Source: Chryseobacterium taichungense
GTDB taxonomy: Bacteria > Bacteroidota > Bacteroidia > Flavobacteriales > Weeksellaceae
Length of the DNA stretch: 64,000 nucleotides
Reading direction: 5' to 3'
NCBI RefSeq assembly: GCF_900109935.1
Contig: NZ_FOBV01000004.1
Coordinates: 62,001 to 126,000 of the forward strand
Both the position numbers and the translations under genes were made by a program. The notes beneath the pieces are model-generated. The model ran no database searches. It was not told where the DNA came from and saw only the letters and a program-made list of their open reading frames with translations. Positions 9,261 through 17,144 of the stretch are shown here, piece after piece. Position 1 is the stretch's first letter, and the number at the start of each line of letters is the position of its first letter.

Positions 9261-10688
9261 ATGAAAAACATTATTACACTGGCTGTTCTGTTCATCAGCC
9301 TTACGGCGTTCGCTCAGGTAGGGATTAATAATACTTCTCCGAAAGCAACCCTTGATATCAGTCCTAATACAATCGACGGCAGCAAACCGGAGGGACTTCT
9401 TATTCCACAATTAGACGGTAATTCGCTCAAAACCACAGCTTACGGAACTTCTCAAAAAGGAGTGATTGTCTATGCTAAATCAGCAGCTAGTCCCACCGAT
9501 ACCAAAACCGTGAATGTAACTACGGAAGGGTATTACTTTTATGATGGTAGTGTGTGGCAGAAAATGACCGGGGCAGCCGCGGGAGATACCACCAACGATG
9601 CCTGGGTAAATGACACCACCAACGGTCTGGTAAAATTAGGAACGAAAGCAGATGGTACAGTCAGAGCCGTAGGAGCAGACTTTGTGGCAAAAGATAATGG
9701 ACAAGTGGGAATAGGAACAAGCAGCCCGGATGCCAGTGCAGCATTGGAAGTGGCTTCAACTAACAAAGGAATGCTTATTCCAAGAGTAGCCCTGACAGGT
9801 TCTACCGATCAAACCACCATCCCTTCTCCTGCTACCGGATTAATGGCTTACAATACCGGGGCAGCCGGTTTAGCTTTTAAAGGTTTTGTATTCTGGAATG
9901 GTACAGAATGGAGATCGGTGAATAATAATCCCACAATATCTCCTACTATTACAAGTCTTAAATGTACAGATGCTTATCTAGAGCCCAATACACTTTCAGC
10001 AGGAGTTGCTTACACAGGAGTACTTAAAGTTCCATATACGGGAGGAAATGCAGGGTTATTTTCAGGAGGAACCGGAATCAGTTCTACAGTAAATACTGGT
10101 TTAACAGCTACGCTGAACAGTGGGGAACTTGAAAGCGGATCAGGAGTATTAAGCTATACAGTAAGCGGAACACCCTCACAAAACAGCCCGATTGTAGCCA
10201 GCTTCAATCTGGGATCAACCGTATTTGGAGCGACAGGCTGTACAGTATCGGTAGGTGATGAGGTTGGAACAAATGTAACAACAAAAAAGATAATCTATAC
10301 CTCGGCCAATGCTAATGCGGCCTATACTGTTAAAATGGATGATCTTGAATTTAAGATCAACCCCGATTCCGGTACTTATGGTATTGTTTACATGAGATTT
10401 ACAGCTAATCCAAATCTTACTACAGCTATACGAGGCATGGATATTTGGCAGTGGTCAAATGATAACCAGAGGATAAGATCATTTTCAATAAGTACAACAA
10501 CAGCTAATTCTTTGTCCTGGGCTATTTTACAGGATACGAATGGAGATTACTTTAATAATGCATTAGAACTTCAGTTTACTTCTGAGGTTATAGTCCCAGG
10601 AAGAAATAATCTTTACAAAGTTTATGCTACCCGATTTAGATCTTCAGGATCTAATGGAATATATGTATTAACAGTAACTAAATATTAA
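9261..10688 (+). CDS. Secreted surface protein with repeated 'VGIN(T)TSP' modules
   Basis: 475 residues with a clean signal peptide (MKNIITLAVLFISLTAFAQ). The mature protein opens VGINNTSPKATLDI and later repeats the theme as VGIGTSSPDASAALEV followed by STNKGMLIPRVAL. Each module ends in a GYYFYDG..W or KGFVFWNGTEW segment. This architecture is common in Flavobacteriia extracellular proteins and resembles phage tail-fibre or adhesin stalk modules. The C-terminal 200 residues are Ser/Thr/Gly-rich beta sequence with no recognisable domain. No T9SS tail is seen, so anchoring is unclear. The role is unknown; adhesion is an inference from composition. It is flanked by repeats and a pseudogene. 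Confidence 0.75.
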   Translation: MKNIITLAVLFISLTAFAQVGINNTSPKATLDISPNTIDGSKPEGLLIPQLDGNSLKTTAYGTSQKGVIVYAKSAASPTDTKTVNVTTEGYYFYDGSVWQKMTGAAAGDTTNDAWVNDTTNGLVKLGTKADGTVRAVGADFVAKDNGQVGIGTSSPDASAALEVASTNKGMLIPRVALTGSTDQTTIPSPATGLMAYNTGAAGLAFKGFVFWNGTEWRSVNNNPTISPTITSLKCTDAYLEPNTLSAGVAYTGVLKVPYTGGNAGLFSGGTGISSTVNTGLTATLNSGELESGSGVLSYTVSGTPSQNSPIVASFNLGSTVFGATGCTVSVGDEVGTNVTTKKIIYTSANANAAYTVKMDDLEFKINPDSGTYGIVYMRFTANPNLTTAIRGMDIWQWSNDNQRIRSFSISTTTANSLSWAILQDTNGDYFNNALELQFTSEVIVPGRNNLYKVYATRFRSSGSNGIYVLTVTKY

Positions 10689-10851
10689 TACATTATATGT
10701 TCCGATGGCGCGAGCATCTGGTTCTATAGGTTTAAAGCAATGCTTAGACAGGGTTTGGTCGCAAGCAGAACGCTTTAGCCAGCCAACTGATCTTACTTAC
10801 AATCTATAACTGACAACCCTAAACCTTCAATCATTTTAAAAGCAAATTAAT

Positions 10852-11289
10852 ATGGCAACAATTCTTCGCAGAATCAAAGCATATCTATACGATAATGTTT
10901 TAATGAAAGACAAATCCCAATGACTTCACAGCGCGCACCGCGAGCGAGCGCAGCCTTAATGTTCAGCAGTGATCTTACAGGTTACGGACGTCAAAAGCGA
11001 TTTTGTAAATGATCTGCTCACTTCGGGCAGAAACCTGGAGATCGCCGGCAGCACGATGAAAGTAACAGGCGAAGATCCTTCGGTGGGCGTGTTTTTTGTC
11101 AATGCCGCCATGCAGGCCAGAATAAAATTAGAGGCGTCCGATATTGTTACGAATAATCCTTCGGAGGTTATGGTGGTAATTCCTGAATTAGCAGCAGGAA
11201 CTTATGAAATAAAGGTCGTAACGCAATATGCAGGCATTATTATTCTAAAGGAACCTCGCGTCGCAACCTTGACAGAGAATTGGCCGTAG
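10852..11289 (+). pseudogene. DUF4469-type DNA-binding protein, internally deleted and frameshifted
   Basis: The ATG at 10852 opens MATILRRIKAYLYDNVL, the typical N-terminus of Bacteroidetes HU-like/DUF4469 proteins. That frame stops at 10921-10923. The expected continuation (DFTARTASERSLNVQQ) appears one frame over and stops at 10970-10972. After this the original frame resumes from about 10969 with the family's Ig-like C-terminal domain (ILQVTDVKSDFVNDLL ... EIKVVTQYAG ... LTENWP), 106 residues. The central part, over 100 residues in intact relatives as I recall them, is missing. So one frameshift plus a large internal deletion. A GTG at 10969 could in principle still start the C-terminal domain alone. 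Confidence 0.8.
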
Positions 11290-11292
11290 AAT

Positions 11293-11399
11293 AACAAGCG
11301 GATTGCATCGGTGCAAGCATGGTGATTGCTAGGAAGCAAGCAAGGGTCTTACTTCGAGGCTAACAAGACGCTTATTTGGTAGCAAGCAATCGGCTTGTT
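11293..11399 (+). other. Long-range stem closing about 80 nt just after the DUF4469 pseudogene
   Basis: AACAAGCGGATTGC (11293-11306) pairs with GCAATCGGCTTGTT (11386-11399), 13 of 14 positions. The interior is purine-rich and repeats GCAAGCA. There is no T tract, so it is not a standard terminator. It may be a structured RNA remnant or part of a decayed mobile element. Confidence 0.4.
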
Positions 11400-11504
11400 C
11401 TAACAAACATATCCCAATCCTGAAATTATATTATACAGTTAAGGTATATATAAGCGCAAAAACATTCCATCATGAGGGAATGGGTATTTTCATCAGTGTG
11501 TGAT

Positions 11505-11543
11505 ACTCCGGTCTGGGAACTCTTTCCCGGCCGGAGTTTTTTT
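11505..11543 (+). terminator. Terminator-like hairpin without an obvious gene
   Basis: ACTCCGG...CCGGAGT stem (11505-11511 and 11530-11536), extended inwards by GGGAA/TTCCC, followed by a run of seven T. The nearest upstream same-strand coding sequence is the pseudogene ending at 11289. Confidence 0.6.
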
Positions 11544-11577
11544 GTGGGACTGGTGGCTTTGTGTATGGCAGCGTCAT

Positions 11578-11638
11578 AAACCACCCCACCAAAAATTCTT
11601 TGAATTTTCGCCACCCCTCCATGGGACGGGAATTGTGA
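11578..11638 (+). repeat. CCACCCC-family palindromic repeat, copy 2
   Basis: AACCACCCCACCAAAAATTC then TTTGAATTTTCGCCACCCC. It is the inverted partner of 11782-11836. Confidence 0.8.
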
Positions 11639-11781
11639 AGTGAGCGGTTTTAGATGATGAAGAGGTACATATCCTGGCAGGGCCGGTGGCTTCGACTCCG
11701 CTCAGCCACCACTCAAAACGATCCACCATTTTACTCGTAACAGTAAACCCAAAGTTCACCGTAAGAAGACTGTCGAAAAAA

Positions 11782-11836
11782 TTCCCCTCCAGGGAGGGGT
11801 GCCGAAAATTCAAAGAATTTTTGGTGGGGTGGTTTA
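11782..11836 (-). repeat. CCACCCC-family palindromic repeat, copy 3 (inverted)
   Basis: Reads GAGGGGTGCCGAAAATTC then AAAGAATTTTTGGTGGGG on the plus strand, the reverse complement of copy 2 over about 45 bp. Confidence 0.8.
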
Positions 11837-11948
11837 AGGAAGATTGCGGGACCTGATGCTTTCAGTGGCCGGTGGCTGAGTGGAACCAAAGTCACCTTTC
11901 GGAAATTGCGATTGAATTGTACGCCCTCGCACAGTGATTGCGTAATAA

Positions 11949-12008
11949 ACCTCCCCGTCGTAAATTCCGGTGGAATTTCCGCCAACCCTCCTGAGAATGG
12001 GAATGTGA
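11949..12008 (+). repeat. CCACCCC-family palindromic repeat, copy 4 (diverged)
   Basis: AAACCTCCCCGTCGTAAATT then CCGGTGGAATTTCCGCCAACC, ending GAGAATGGGAATGTGA like the other copies. Confidence 0.65.
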
Positions 12009-12064
12009 AAAAAAATGGCAGCCCCGGAATCCGAAGCTACCCTTGAGAAAGTCTTTATCTCAAA

Positions 12065-12946
12065 TTAATTTGATTTCTTTGCTTTAATCATTGCTTCCAA
12101 AGCATCCCACATCTCCTGCGGGATATCTTCCAGCATGTTGAATTCTCCGGCACCCTGCAGCCATTCTCCCCCATCAATGGTCACCACTTCACCATTCATA
12201 TAGGCAGAATAATCGGAAACGAGGTATGCAGCCAGGTTCGCAAGTTCCTGGTGTTCTCCTACTCTTCTCAACGGAACTTTTTTTCTCATATCAAACTTTT
12301 CCTGCAGATCTCCCGGAAGCAACCTGTCCCAAGCTCCTTTGGTAGGAAACGGTCCCGGTGCAATTGCGTTGAAGCGGATTCCGTATTTCGCCCATTCTAC
12401 CGCCAGCGATCTTGTCATAGCCAGAACACCCGCTTTTGCACAGGCGGATGGAACGACATAGGCAGAGCCCGTCCATGAATAGGTGGTTACAATATTCAGA
12501 ACAGTTCCCGGAGTTTTAGTATCAATCCAGTGTTTTCCGATGGAAAGGGTACAATTTTTAGTTCCCTTCAGTACGATATCCAAAATGGAATCAAATGCGG
12601 AATGCGTTAATCTTTCCGTTGGGGAAATGAAATTCCCGGCCGCATTGTTTAATAAAATATCTATTTTCCCAAATGCCTTTAAGGTAGCTTCTTTCATGGC
12701 TTCCACCTCATCCCAGTTGCGCACATCGCATGCTACGCAAAGCACTTTACCTCCTGTTTCTTCCTCAAGTTCTTTGGCTGTTCCCTGTAATTTCTCAAGA
12801 TTTCTGGATGTGATGACCACCTTGGCGCCCAACTGAAGAAAGTATCTGGTCATGGCTTTTCCAAGACCGCTTCCGCCACCGGTAACAATGGCTACTTTGT
12901 CTTTCAGGGCATCTTCCCTTAACATCGGCTGTGTATATAGATTCAT
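12065..12946 (-). CDS. SDR-family 2,4-dienoyl-CoA reductase-like oxidoreductase
   Basis: 293 residues, Rossmann SDR fold. TGGGSGLGKAMTRYF near residues 22-36 is the NADP-binding glycine motif and NNAAGNF is the structural NNAG motif. The catalytic YxxxK position reads SACAK: the lysine is kept and the tyrosine replaced, which is the pattern of 2,4-dienoyl-CoA reductases rather than classical SDRs. The following KAGVLAMTRSLAVEWAKYGIRFNAIAPGPF and the late GxxLTIDGG-like VVTIDGGEW also fit that branch. The likely role is reduction of unsaturated acyl-CoA during breakdown of polyunsaturated fatty acids. It is a single gene, divergent from the GH92 gene with a hairpin repeat in between. Assignment to the exact substrate is an inference. 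Confidence 0.85.
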   Translation of the reverse strand: MNLYTQPMLREDALKDKVAIVTGGGSGLGKAMTRYFLQLGAKVVITSRNLEKLQGTAKELEEETGGKVLCVACDVRNWDEVEAMKEATLKAFGKIDILLNNAAGNFISPTERLTHSAFDSILDIVLKGTKNCTLSIGKHWIDTKTPGTVLNIVTTYSWTGSAYVVPSACAKAGVLAMTRSLAVEWAKYGIRFNAIAPGPFPTKGAWDRLLPGDLQEKFDMRKKVPLRRVGEHQELANLAAYLVSDYSAYMNGEVVTIDGGEWLQGAGEFNMLEDIPQEMWDALEAMIKAKKSN

Positions 12947-13025
12947 AATTTTATTGTTTCAGTAAATTTAATATTTTAAGTTATTCGGAACGTTATAAAT
13001 AATATGCTAGCAATAAGAGGTTGTT

Positions 13026-13064
13026 ATTAGTTTCGGCGGCGGCTTTGCCGCCGCCGAAACTAAT
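13026..13064. repeat. Perfect 18-bp hairpin, GGCGGC-TTT-GCCGCC family, copy 1
   Basis: Arms 13026-13043 and 13047-13064 are exact reverse complements (ATTAGTTTCGGCGGCGGC on the left) with a TTT loop. It lies between two divergent genes, so it is not an ordinary terminator. Relatives are at 43264-43296 and 54599-54637. Confidence 0.85.
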
Positions 13065-13134
13065 CCTTCATAAAGACCTGTTTCATTACATTTAAATTTA
13101 ACTAAATTTACGCTTCCACAAAAAATATGTATTC

Positions 13135-15432
13135 ATGAAAAAGTCGGAAGCTTCTGTTTTTCTATTAATTTTATTTTTCAGTGTATATGGTAAAGCCCAG
13201 CAATTCGAAAAACTGATTCAGTATGTGAATCCTCTTATAGGAACCGAAAAAATGGGACACACTTATCCCGGAGCAACTACGCCGTTCGGAGCCGTACAAC
13301 TGAGCCCGGAAACCGATACGATCTCTTATGCCCTAAACGGTAAATACAATGGTGAGGTGTATAAATATTGTGCAGGATACCGTTATGAAGACAAAACCAT
13401 TGTAGGCTTCAGTTCGACACACTTCAGTGGTACAGGCCATTCTGATCTTGGAGATTTTCTGGTTACGCCGACAGTGGGAAAATTACAGTTAAATCCGGGA
13501 ACAGCATCAAATCCTGAAAGTGGTTACAGAAGCCGATTTTCACATCAAAACGAAAAGGCAGAAGCCGGATATTATAAAGTAAGACTGGACGACCATCATA
13601 TTTTGGCAGAACTCACCGCAACGACAAGAGTGGGTGTTCACCGTTATACATTTCCAAAGTCTGATCAGGCACATATCATTCTTGATCTGATGGCCGGAAT
13701 TTATAATTACGACGGTAAAAACGTGTGGACCTACGTACGCGTGGAAAACGGAAATACCATAACAGGCTACCGGCAGACCAACGGCTGGGCGAGAACGAGA
13801 ACGGTTTATTTTGCCATGACATTTTCAAAGCCTTTCAAATCGTATGGGCAGAAGAATTACGATGGTAAACAAGTGTACAACGGATTCTGGAGAAAGTTTG
13901 ACCAGACGAAGAACTTCCCTGAAATCGCTGGAAAAAATCTGAAAATGTATTTTGATTTCGATACAAATGAAAACGAAGCCATTGAAGTGAAGCTGGCTAT
14001 CTCACCAGTAAGTCAAGCCAACGCCCTGGAAAATTTAGAAAAAGAAGCCGGAAACTTATCGTTTGACCAGATCAAAGCTCAGACTCAGGAAAGCTGGAAT
14101 AAAGAATTGAACAAAATTGTCATTAAAACCTCCGACATAGATAAAACGAATTTTTATACGGCCTTATATCACACATTTATCAATCCTACCATATACATGG
14201 ATATAAACGGAGAATATAAAGGATTAGACCAAAATATTCATAAAGCAGAGGATTTCACGAATTATACCACTTTTTCGCTTTGGGACACGTACCGGGCGCT
14301 TCATCCTTTCTTTAACATTATCCAACCTAAAAGAAATGGGGATATGGTGAGATCGATGATGGCTCATTACGACCAGTTTTCGATGAAAATGCTGCCGATC
14401 TGGTCGCACTACGCCAATGACAACTGGTGTATGAGCGGCTATCACAGTGTAAGTGTTGTGGCTGATGCGATCATCAAAGGAAATTACTCCGATGATGCCA
14501 GGAAAGCGCTGATGGCTTGTGTGGAAACAGCCAACAAAAGAGATTACGAAGGAATAGGACAATACATTGATCTGGGCTATATTCCTGCAGAAAAAAACGG
14601 AACTTCAGTTTCCAATACACTGGAGTACGCTTATGATGACTGGGCTATTGCTCAACTGGCAAAGCACCTTGGGGAAACGGAAATTTATAATCAGTTTATC
14701 AAACGTTCTGAAAACTGGAAAAACAACTTCGACAGATCGACCGGATTTATGCGCCCACGTTTGGCAGATGGCAGTTTTAAGAAAGATTTTAATGCATTAA
14801 GCACTCATGGACAGGGCTTTATCGAAGGAAACTCATGGAACTACAGTTTCTTTGTTCCCCAACAGCCGGATGAACTTATTACGATGATGGGTGGGAAGAA
14901 AAAGTTTGCCTCCAAACTGGATGAATTGTTTACCATGCATTTGCCCGACGAGTTTTTTGCAGATACGGAAGATATTACAAGAGAGGGAATTATCGGCGGC
15001 TATGTTCACGGAAACGAGCCGGCACATCACGTGGCTTATCTTTACAACTGGGCAGGACAGCCCTGGAAAACCCAGGCGCAGATCAGGAGAATTTTAGAGA
15101 TGCAATACAAAGCAACCCCTGACGGATTGGGAGGAAATGATGATGCGGGACAGATGAGTGCATGGTATATTATGAGTTCGCTTGGCTTTTATCCTGTTGC
15201 ACCGGGATCGGAAGATTATGCGATCGGAAGTCCGGCCGTGGAGCATGCGGTATTACATTTAGAGAACGGAAAATCGTTTGAAATTGAAACTTTCAATCAA
15301 AGTCCGAAGAATGTATATGTACAGAAAATTCTTTTGAATGGAAAAGAAATTAAAAACTTTACGCTGAAACATTCTGATATTATGAATGGCGGAAAACTGA
15401 GTTTTTATATGGGTACTAAGCCAAGAAAGTAA
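13135..15432 (+). CDS. Secreted GH92 alpha-mannosidase
   Basis: 765 residues with a signal peptide ending in YGKAQ. The mature N-terminus YVNPLIGTEKMGHTYPGATTPFGAVQLSPE is the GH92 hallmark. Further family blocks: GFSSTHFSGTGHSDLGDFLVTPT, the central YTTFSLWDTYRALHPFF, EGNSWNYSFFVPQ, GNEPAHHVAYLYNWAGQPWKT, and GGNDDAGQMSAWYIMSSLGFYPVAPG, which carries catalytic-region acidic residues. These calcium-dependent enzymes remove alpha-linked mannose, for example from N-glycans. The length matches a stand-alone GH92. No SusC/SusD pair or other glycan gene is nearby, so it is not in a visible polysaccharide-utilisation locus. Confidence 0.95.
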   Translation: MKKSEASVFLLILFFSVYGKAQQFEKLIQYVNPLIGTEKMGHTYPGATTPFGAVQLSPETDTISYALNGKYNGEVYKYCAGYRYEDKTIVGFSSTHFSGTGHSDLGDFLVTPTVGKLQLNPGTASNPESGYRSRFSHQNEKAEAGYYKVRLDDHHILAELTATTRVGVHRYTFPKSDQAHIILDLMAGIYNYDGKNVWTYVRVENGNTITGYRQTNGWARTRTVYFAMTFSKPFKSYGQKNYDGKQVYNGFWRKFDQTKNFPEIAGKNLKMYFDFDTNENEAIEVKLAISPVSQANALENLEKEAGNLSFDQIKAQTQESWNKELNKIVIKTSDIDKTNFYTALYHTFINPTIYMDINGEYKGLDQNIHKAEDFTNYTTFSLWDTYRALHPFFNIIQPKRNGDMVRSMMAHYDQFSMKMLPIWSHYANDNWCMSGYHSVSVVADAIIKGNYSDDARKALMACVETANKRDYEGIGQYIDLGYIPAEKNGTSVSNTLEYAYDDWAIAQLAKHLGETEIYNQFIKRSENWKNNFDRSTGFMRPRLADGSFKKDFNALSTHGQGFIEGNSWNYSFFVPQQPDELITMMGGKKKFASKLDELFTMHLPDEFFADTEDITREGIIGGYVHGNEPAHHVAYLYNWAGQPWKTQAQIRRILEMQYKATPDGLGGNDDAGQMSAWYIMSSLGFYPVAPGSEDYAIGSPAVEHAVLHLENGKSFEIETFNQSPKNVYVQKILLNGKEIKNFTLKHSDIMNGGKLSFYMGTKPRK

Positions 15433-15490
15433 TCTGGTAAATATGAATTTTAATCTTACTTGATTTTCACATATGATTCCGTTGTATTTT

Positions 15491-15529
15491 GTCATTCTGA
15501 ATGGAATGAAAACGGAATGAAGAATCTCC
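15491..15529 (+). repeat. GTCATTCTGA-family repeat, half copy
   Basis: GTCATTCTGAATGG...GGAATGAAGAATCTCC, the left half only. Confidence 0.7.
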
Positions 15530-15581
15530 ATTTATAATTTTTATCTCCCCCTGATTTTGTAGATAACGCAGATTATTATAA

Positions 15582-15750
15582 TGTTTAAACTTCTTATTTA
15601 ACCGCAAAAGCCACAAAAGATTTTCAGCGTGTTTAGATATTCAAAAGGTTACAAAATTTTTTCATTCTGCTTTTTTGAACTTTTGCCAATCTAAATGTTT
15701 TCCCGATTTTTCTTTTGTAACTTTTGCGGTTAAATCAAATATCAGTTAAC
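15582..15750. mobile_element. MITE-like element with AACCGCAAAAG termini, copy 1
   Basis: Terminal inverted repeats at 15597-15620 and 15711-15734 match at 22 of 24 positions (left TTTAACCGCAAAAGCC..., right ...CTTTTGCGGTTAAA). A TGTTTAAACTT precedes the left terminus, exactly as in the related element at 19411-19612, and both share an internal AAAAGGTTACAA. There is no coding capacity. Confidence 0.65.
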
Positions 15751-15771
15751 ATTATATTATAACTTCTGTAA

Positions 15772-15801
15772 TTTGCATACGACAACCATGGTTTTGCATA
15801 C
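15772..15801 (+). promoter_or_regulatory. Direct repeat TTTGCATAC, possible operator of the aldo/keto reductase gene
   Basis: TTTGCATAC occurs at 15772-15780 and again at 15793-15801, 21 bp apart, two helical turns. The first overlaps TAATTTG (15769-15775), a candidate -7 box. AraC-family regulators commonly bind such spaced direct repeats, and one is encoded downstream at 17145. The link is inference. Confidence 0.4.
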
Positions 15802-15850
15802 ACGTGGCTTTTAATTTCTGCTGAATTTTGTATCAATAAAAATCAACAAT

Positions 15851-16858
15851 ATGAAATTGAAACAGGTAAAATTAGGAAGTCAGGGATTAACAGTTCCCAA
15901 TATTGGTTTGGGATGTATGGGAATGACAGGTTTTGGCGATGCAGACATGTACGGCAAAACCGATGAGAAAGAAGCTATCGCAACGATTCACCGTTCTTTG
16001 GAACTGGGCGGGAATTTCCTTGACACGGCCGATCTGTATGGCCCTTTCAAAAATGAGCAATTAATTGCCAAAGCGATTGAAAGCAATAGAGATCAGTATA
16101 TCATTGCTACCAAATTCGGATGGGAAATTGATGATAATGACCAGGTAACCTGGAAGATCAACGGAACTAAAGACTATGTAAAAAAATCAGTAGAACGCTC
16201 TCTGAAAAATTTAAAAACCGATTATATCGACCTTTACTACATGCACCGTCTTGACAAAAACACTCCTGTCGAAGAAACCGTCGGAGCAATGAGTGAGTTG
16301 GTAAAAGAAGGCAAAATCGGGTATATCGGTTTGTCGGAAGTATCTTCTGAAACGGTGAAAAAAGCCCATGCCGTTCATCCAATTTCTGCAGTGCAGAGTG
16401 AATATTCTCTTTTTGAAAGAACCGTTGAAGAAAAAGGCGTCATCAAAACATTAAATGAATTGGGGATTGGTTTTGTGGCCTATTCGCCTTTAGGAAGAGG
16501 TTTCTTATCCGGACAAATCCGCACGATTGATGATCTTCCGGAAAATGATTTCAGAAGAGGAATTCCACGCTTTCAGGAACAGCATTTTTATAAAAACATC
16601 GAATTGGTAGATGCCATTGAAAGCCTGGCTAAAGAAAAGAATATCACCTCATCTCAACTGGCTCTGGCATGGATTATCAGCAAAGGAATTCTTCCTATTC
16701 CGGGAACGAAGCGCAGAAAATACTTGGAACAAAATATTGAAGCCGCCAATATTCAACTAAGTGAGTCTGAAATTCAGCAACTGGAAAGCATTGTCCCACT
16801 GGGAACAGATACGGGAGCTACCTATGATGAATTTGGAATGGGACTTTTGGATTATTAA
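15851..16858 (+). CDS. Aldo/keto reductase
   Basis: 335 residues, NADPH-dependent carbonyl reductase with a TIM-barrel fold. Catalytic tetrad elements are visible: Asp and Tyr in NFLDTADLYGPFKNE, Lys in IIATKFGW, and His in LYYMHRLD. LTVPNIGLGCMGMTGFGD at the N-terminus and LPIPGTKRRKYLEQNIEAA near the C-terminus are typical of the AKR13/YajO-like group. It is cytoplasmic and lacks a signal peptide. An AraC regulator follows on the same strand. The pair is a common arrangement in which the regulator controls detoxification of aldehydes or similar compounds. The substrate is not predictable. Confidence 0.92.
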   Translation: MKLKQVKLGSQGLTVPNIGLGCMGMTGFGDADMYGKTDEKEAIATIHRSLELGGNFLDTADLYGPFKNEQLIAKAIESNRDQYIIATKFGWEIDDNDQVTWKINGTKDYVKKSVERSLKNLKTDYIDLYYMHRLDKNTPVEETVGAMSELVKEGKIGYIGLSEVSSETVKKAHAVHPISAVQSEYSLFERTVEEKGVIKTLNELGIGFVAYSPLGRGFLSGQIRTIDDLPENDFRRGIPRFQEQHFYKNIELVDAIESLAKEKNITSSQLALAWIISKGILPIPGTKRRKYLEQNIEAANIQLSESEIQQLESIVPLGTDTGATYDEFGMGLLDY

Positions 16859-16894
16859 TTTGTAATTTTAATTATTTAAATTATTCTACAGTTT

Positions 16895-16997
16895 GTCATT
16901 CTGAACATAGACTGAAAGTCTACGAACGTAGGTCAGAAATGTAGTGAAGAATCTCCCCTTTATTTATTTGTGAGATTCTTCCTTCGTCATAATGACA
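16895..16997. repeat. GTCATTCTGA-family palindromic repeat, full copy with a nested insert
   Basis: Left half GTCATTCTGAACATAG...GTGAAGAATCTCCCC, right half TGAGATTCTTCCTTCGTCATAATGACA. The left half is longer than elsewhere and carries a small stem (ACTTTCAGT-like and CTACGAACGTAG) inside it. It sits between the aldo/keto reductase and AraC genes. Confidence 0.75.
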
Positions 16998-17144
16998 GAC
17001 TGCTAAATTTATAAACGCAGAAATGTCGCGTCCCGGCTTGAACGGAGCTCTTTTTGGAACAAAAAAGCGGGAGTCCTTCGACTTCGCTCAGGATAAATTA
17101 CAGACGGAAAAAGACGCCCAAATTATCATTAAAGGTTAAAAGCT

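Larger units (their letters stand above)
11290..12064. other. Repeat-rich intergenic region with several stem-loops
   Basis: 775 bp without a credible gene; the short minus-strand frames here are repeat translations. It contains a long-range stem (11293-11306 with 11386-11399), a terminator-like hairpin (11505-11543), three CCACCCC-family repeats (two in opposite orientation) and two related GGCCGGTGGCT segments (about 11680 and 11867). The inverted CCACCCC pair 11578-11638 / 11782-11836 could close a stem of about 45 bp around a 143-bp loop. Confidence 0.6.
15433..15850. other. Intergenic region carrying two repeat elements and a possible operator
   Basis: 418 bp without a gene. It holds a half GTCATTCTGA element (15491-15529), a MITE-like element with 24-bp inverted termini (about 15582-15750), and a direct repeat TTTGCATAC (15772-15780 and 15793-15801) just before the aldo/keto reductase gene. 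Confidence 0.65.

Noticed and set aside
11426..11985. Overlapping small minus-strand frames
   Set aside because: They are made of CCACCCC-family repeats and their inverted partners.
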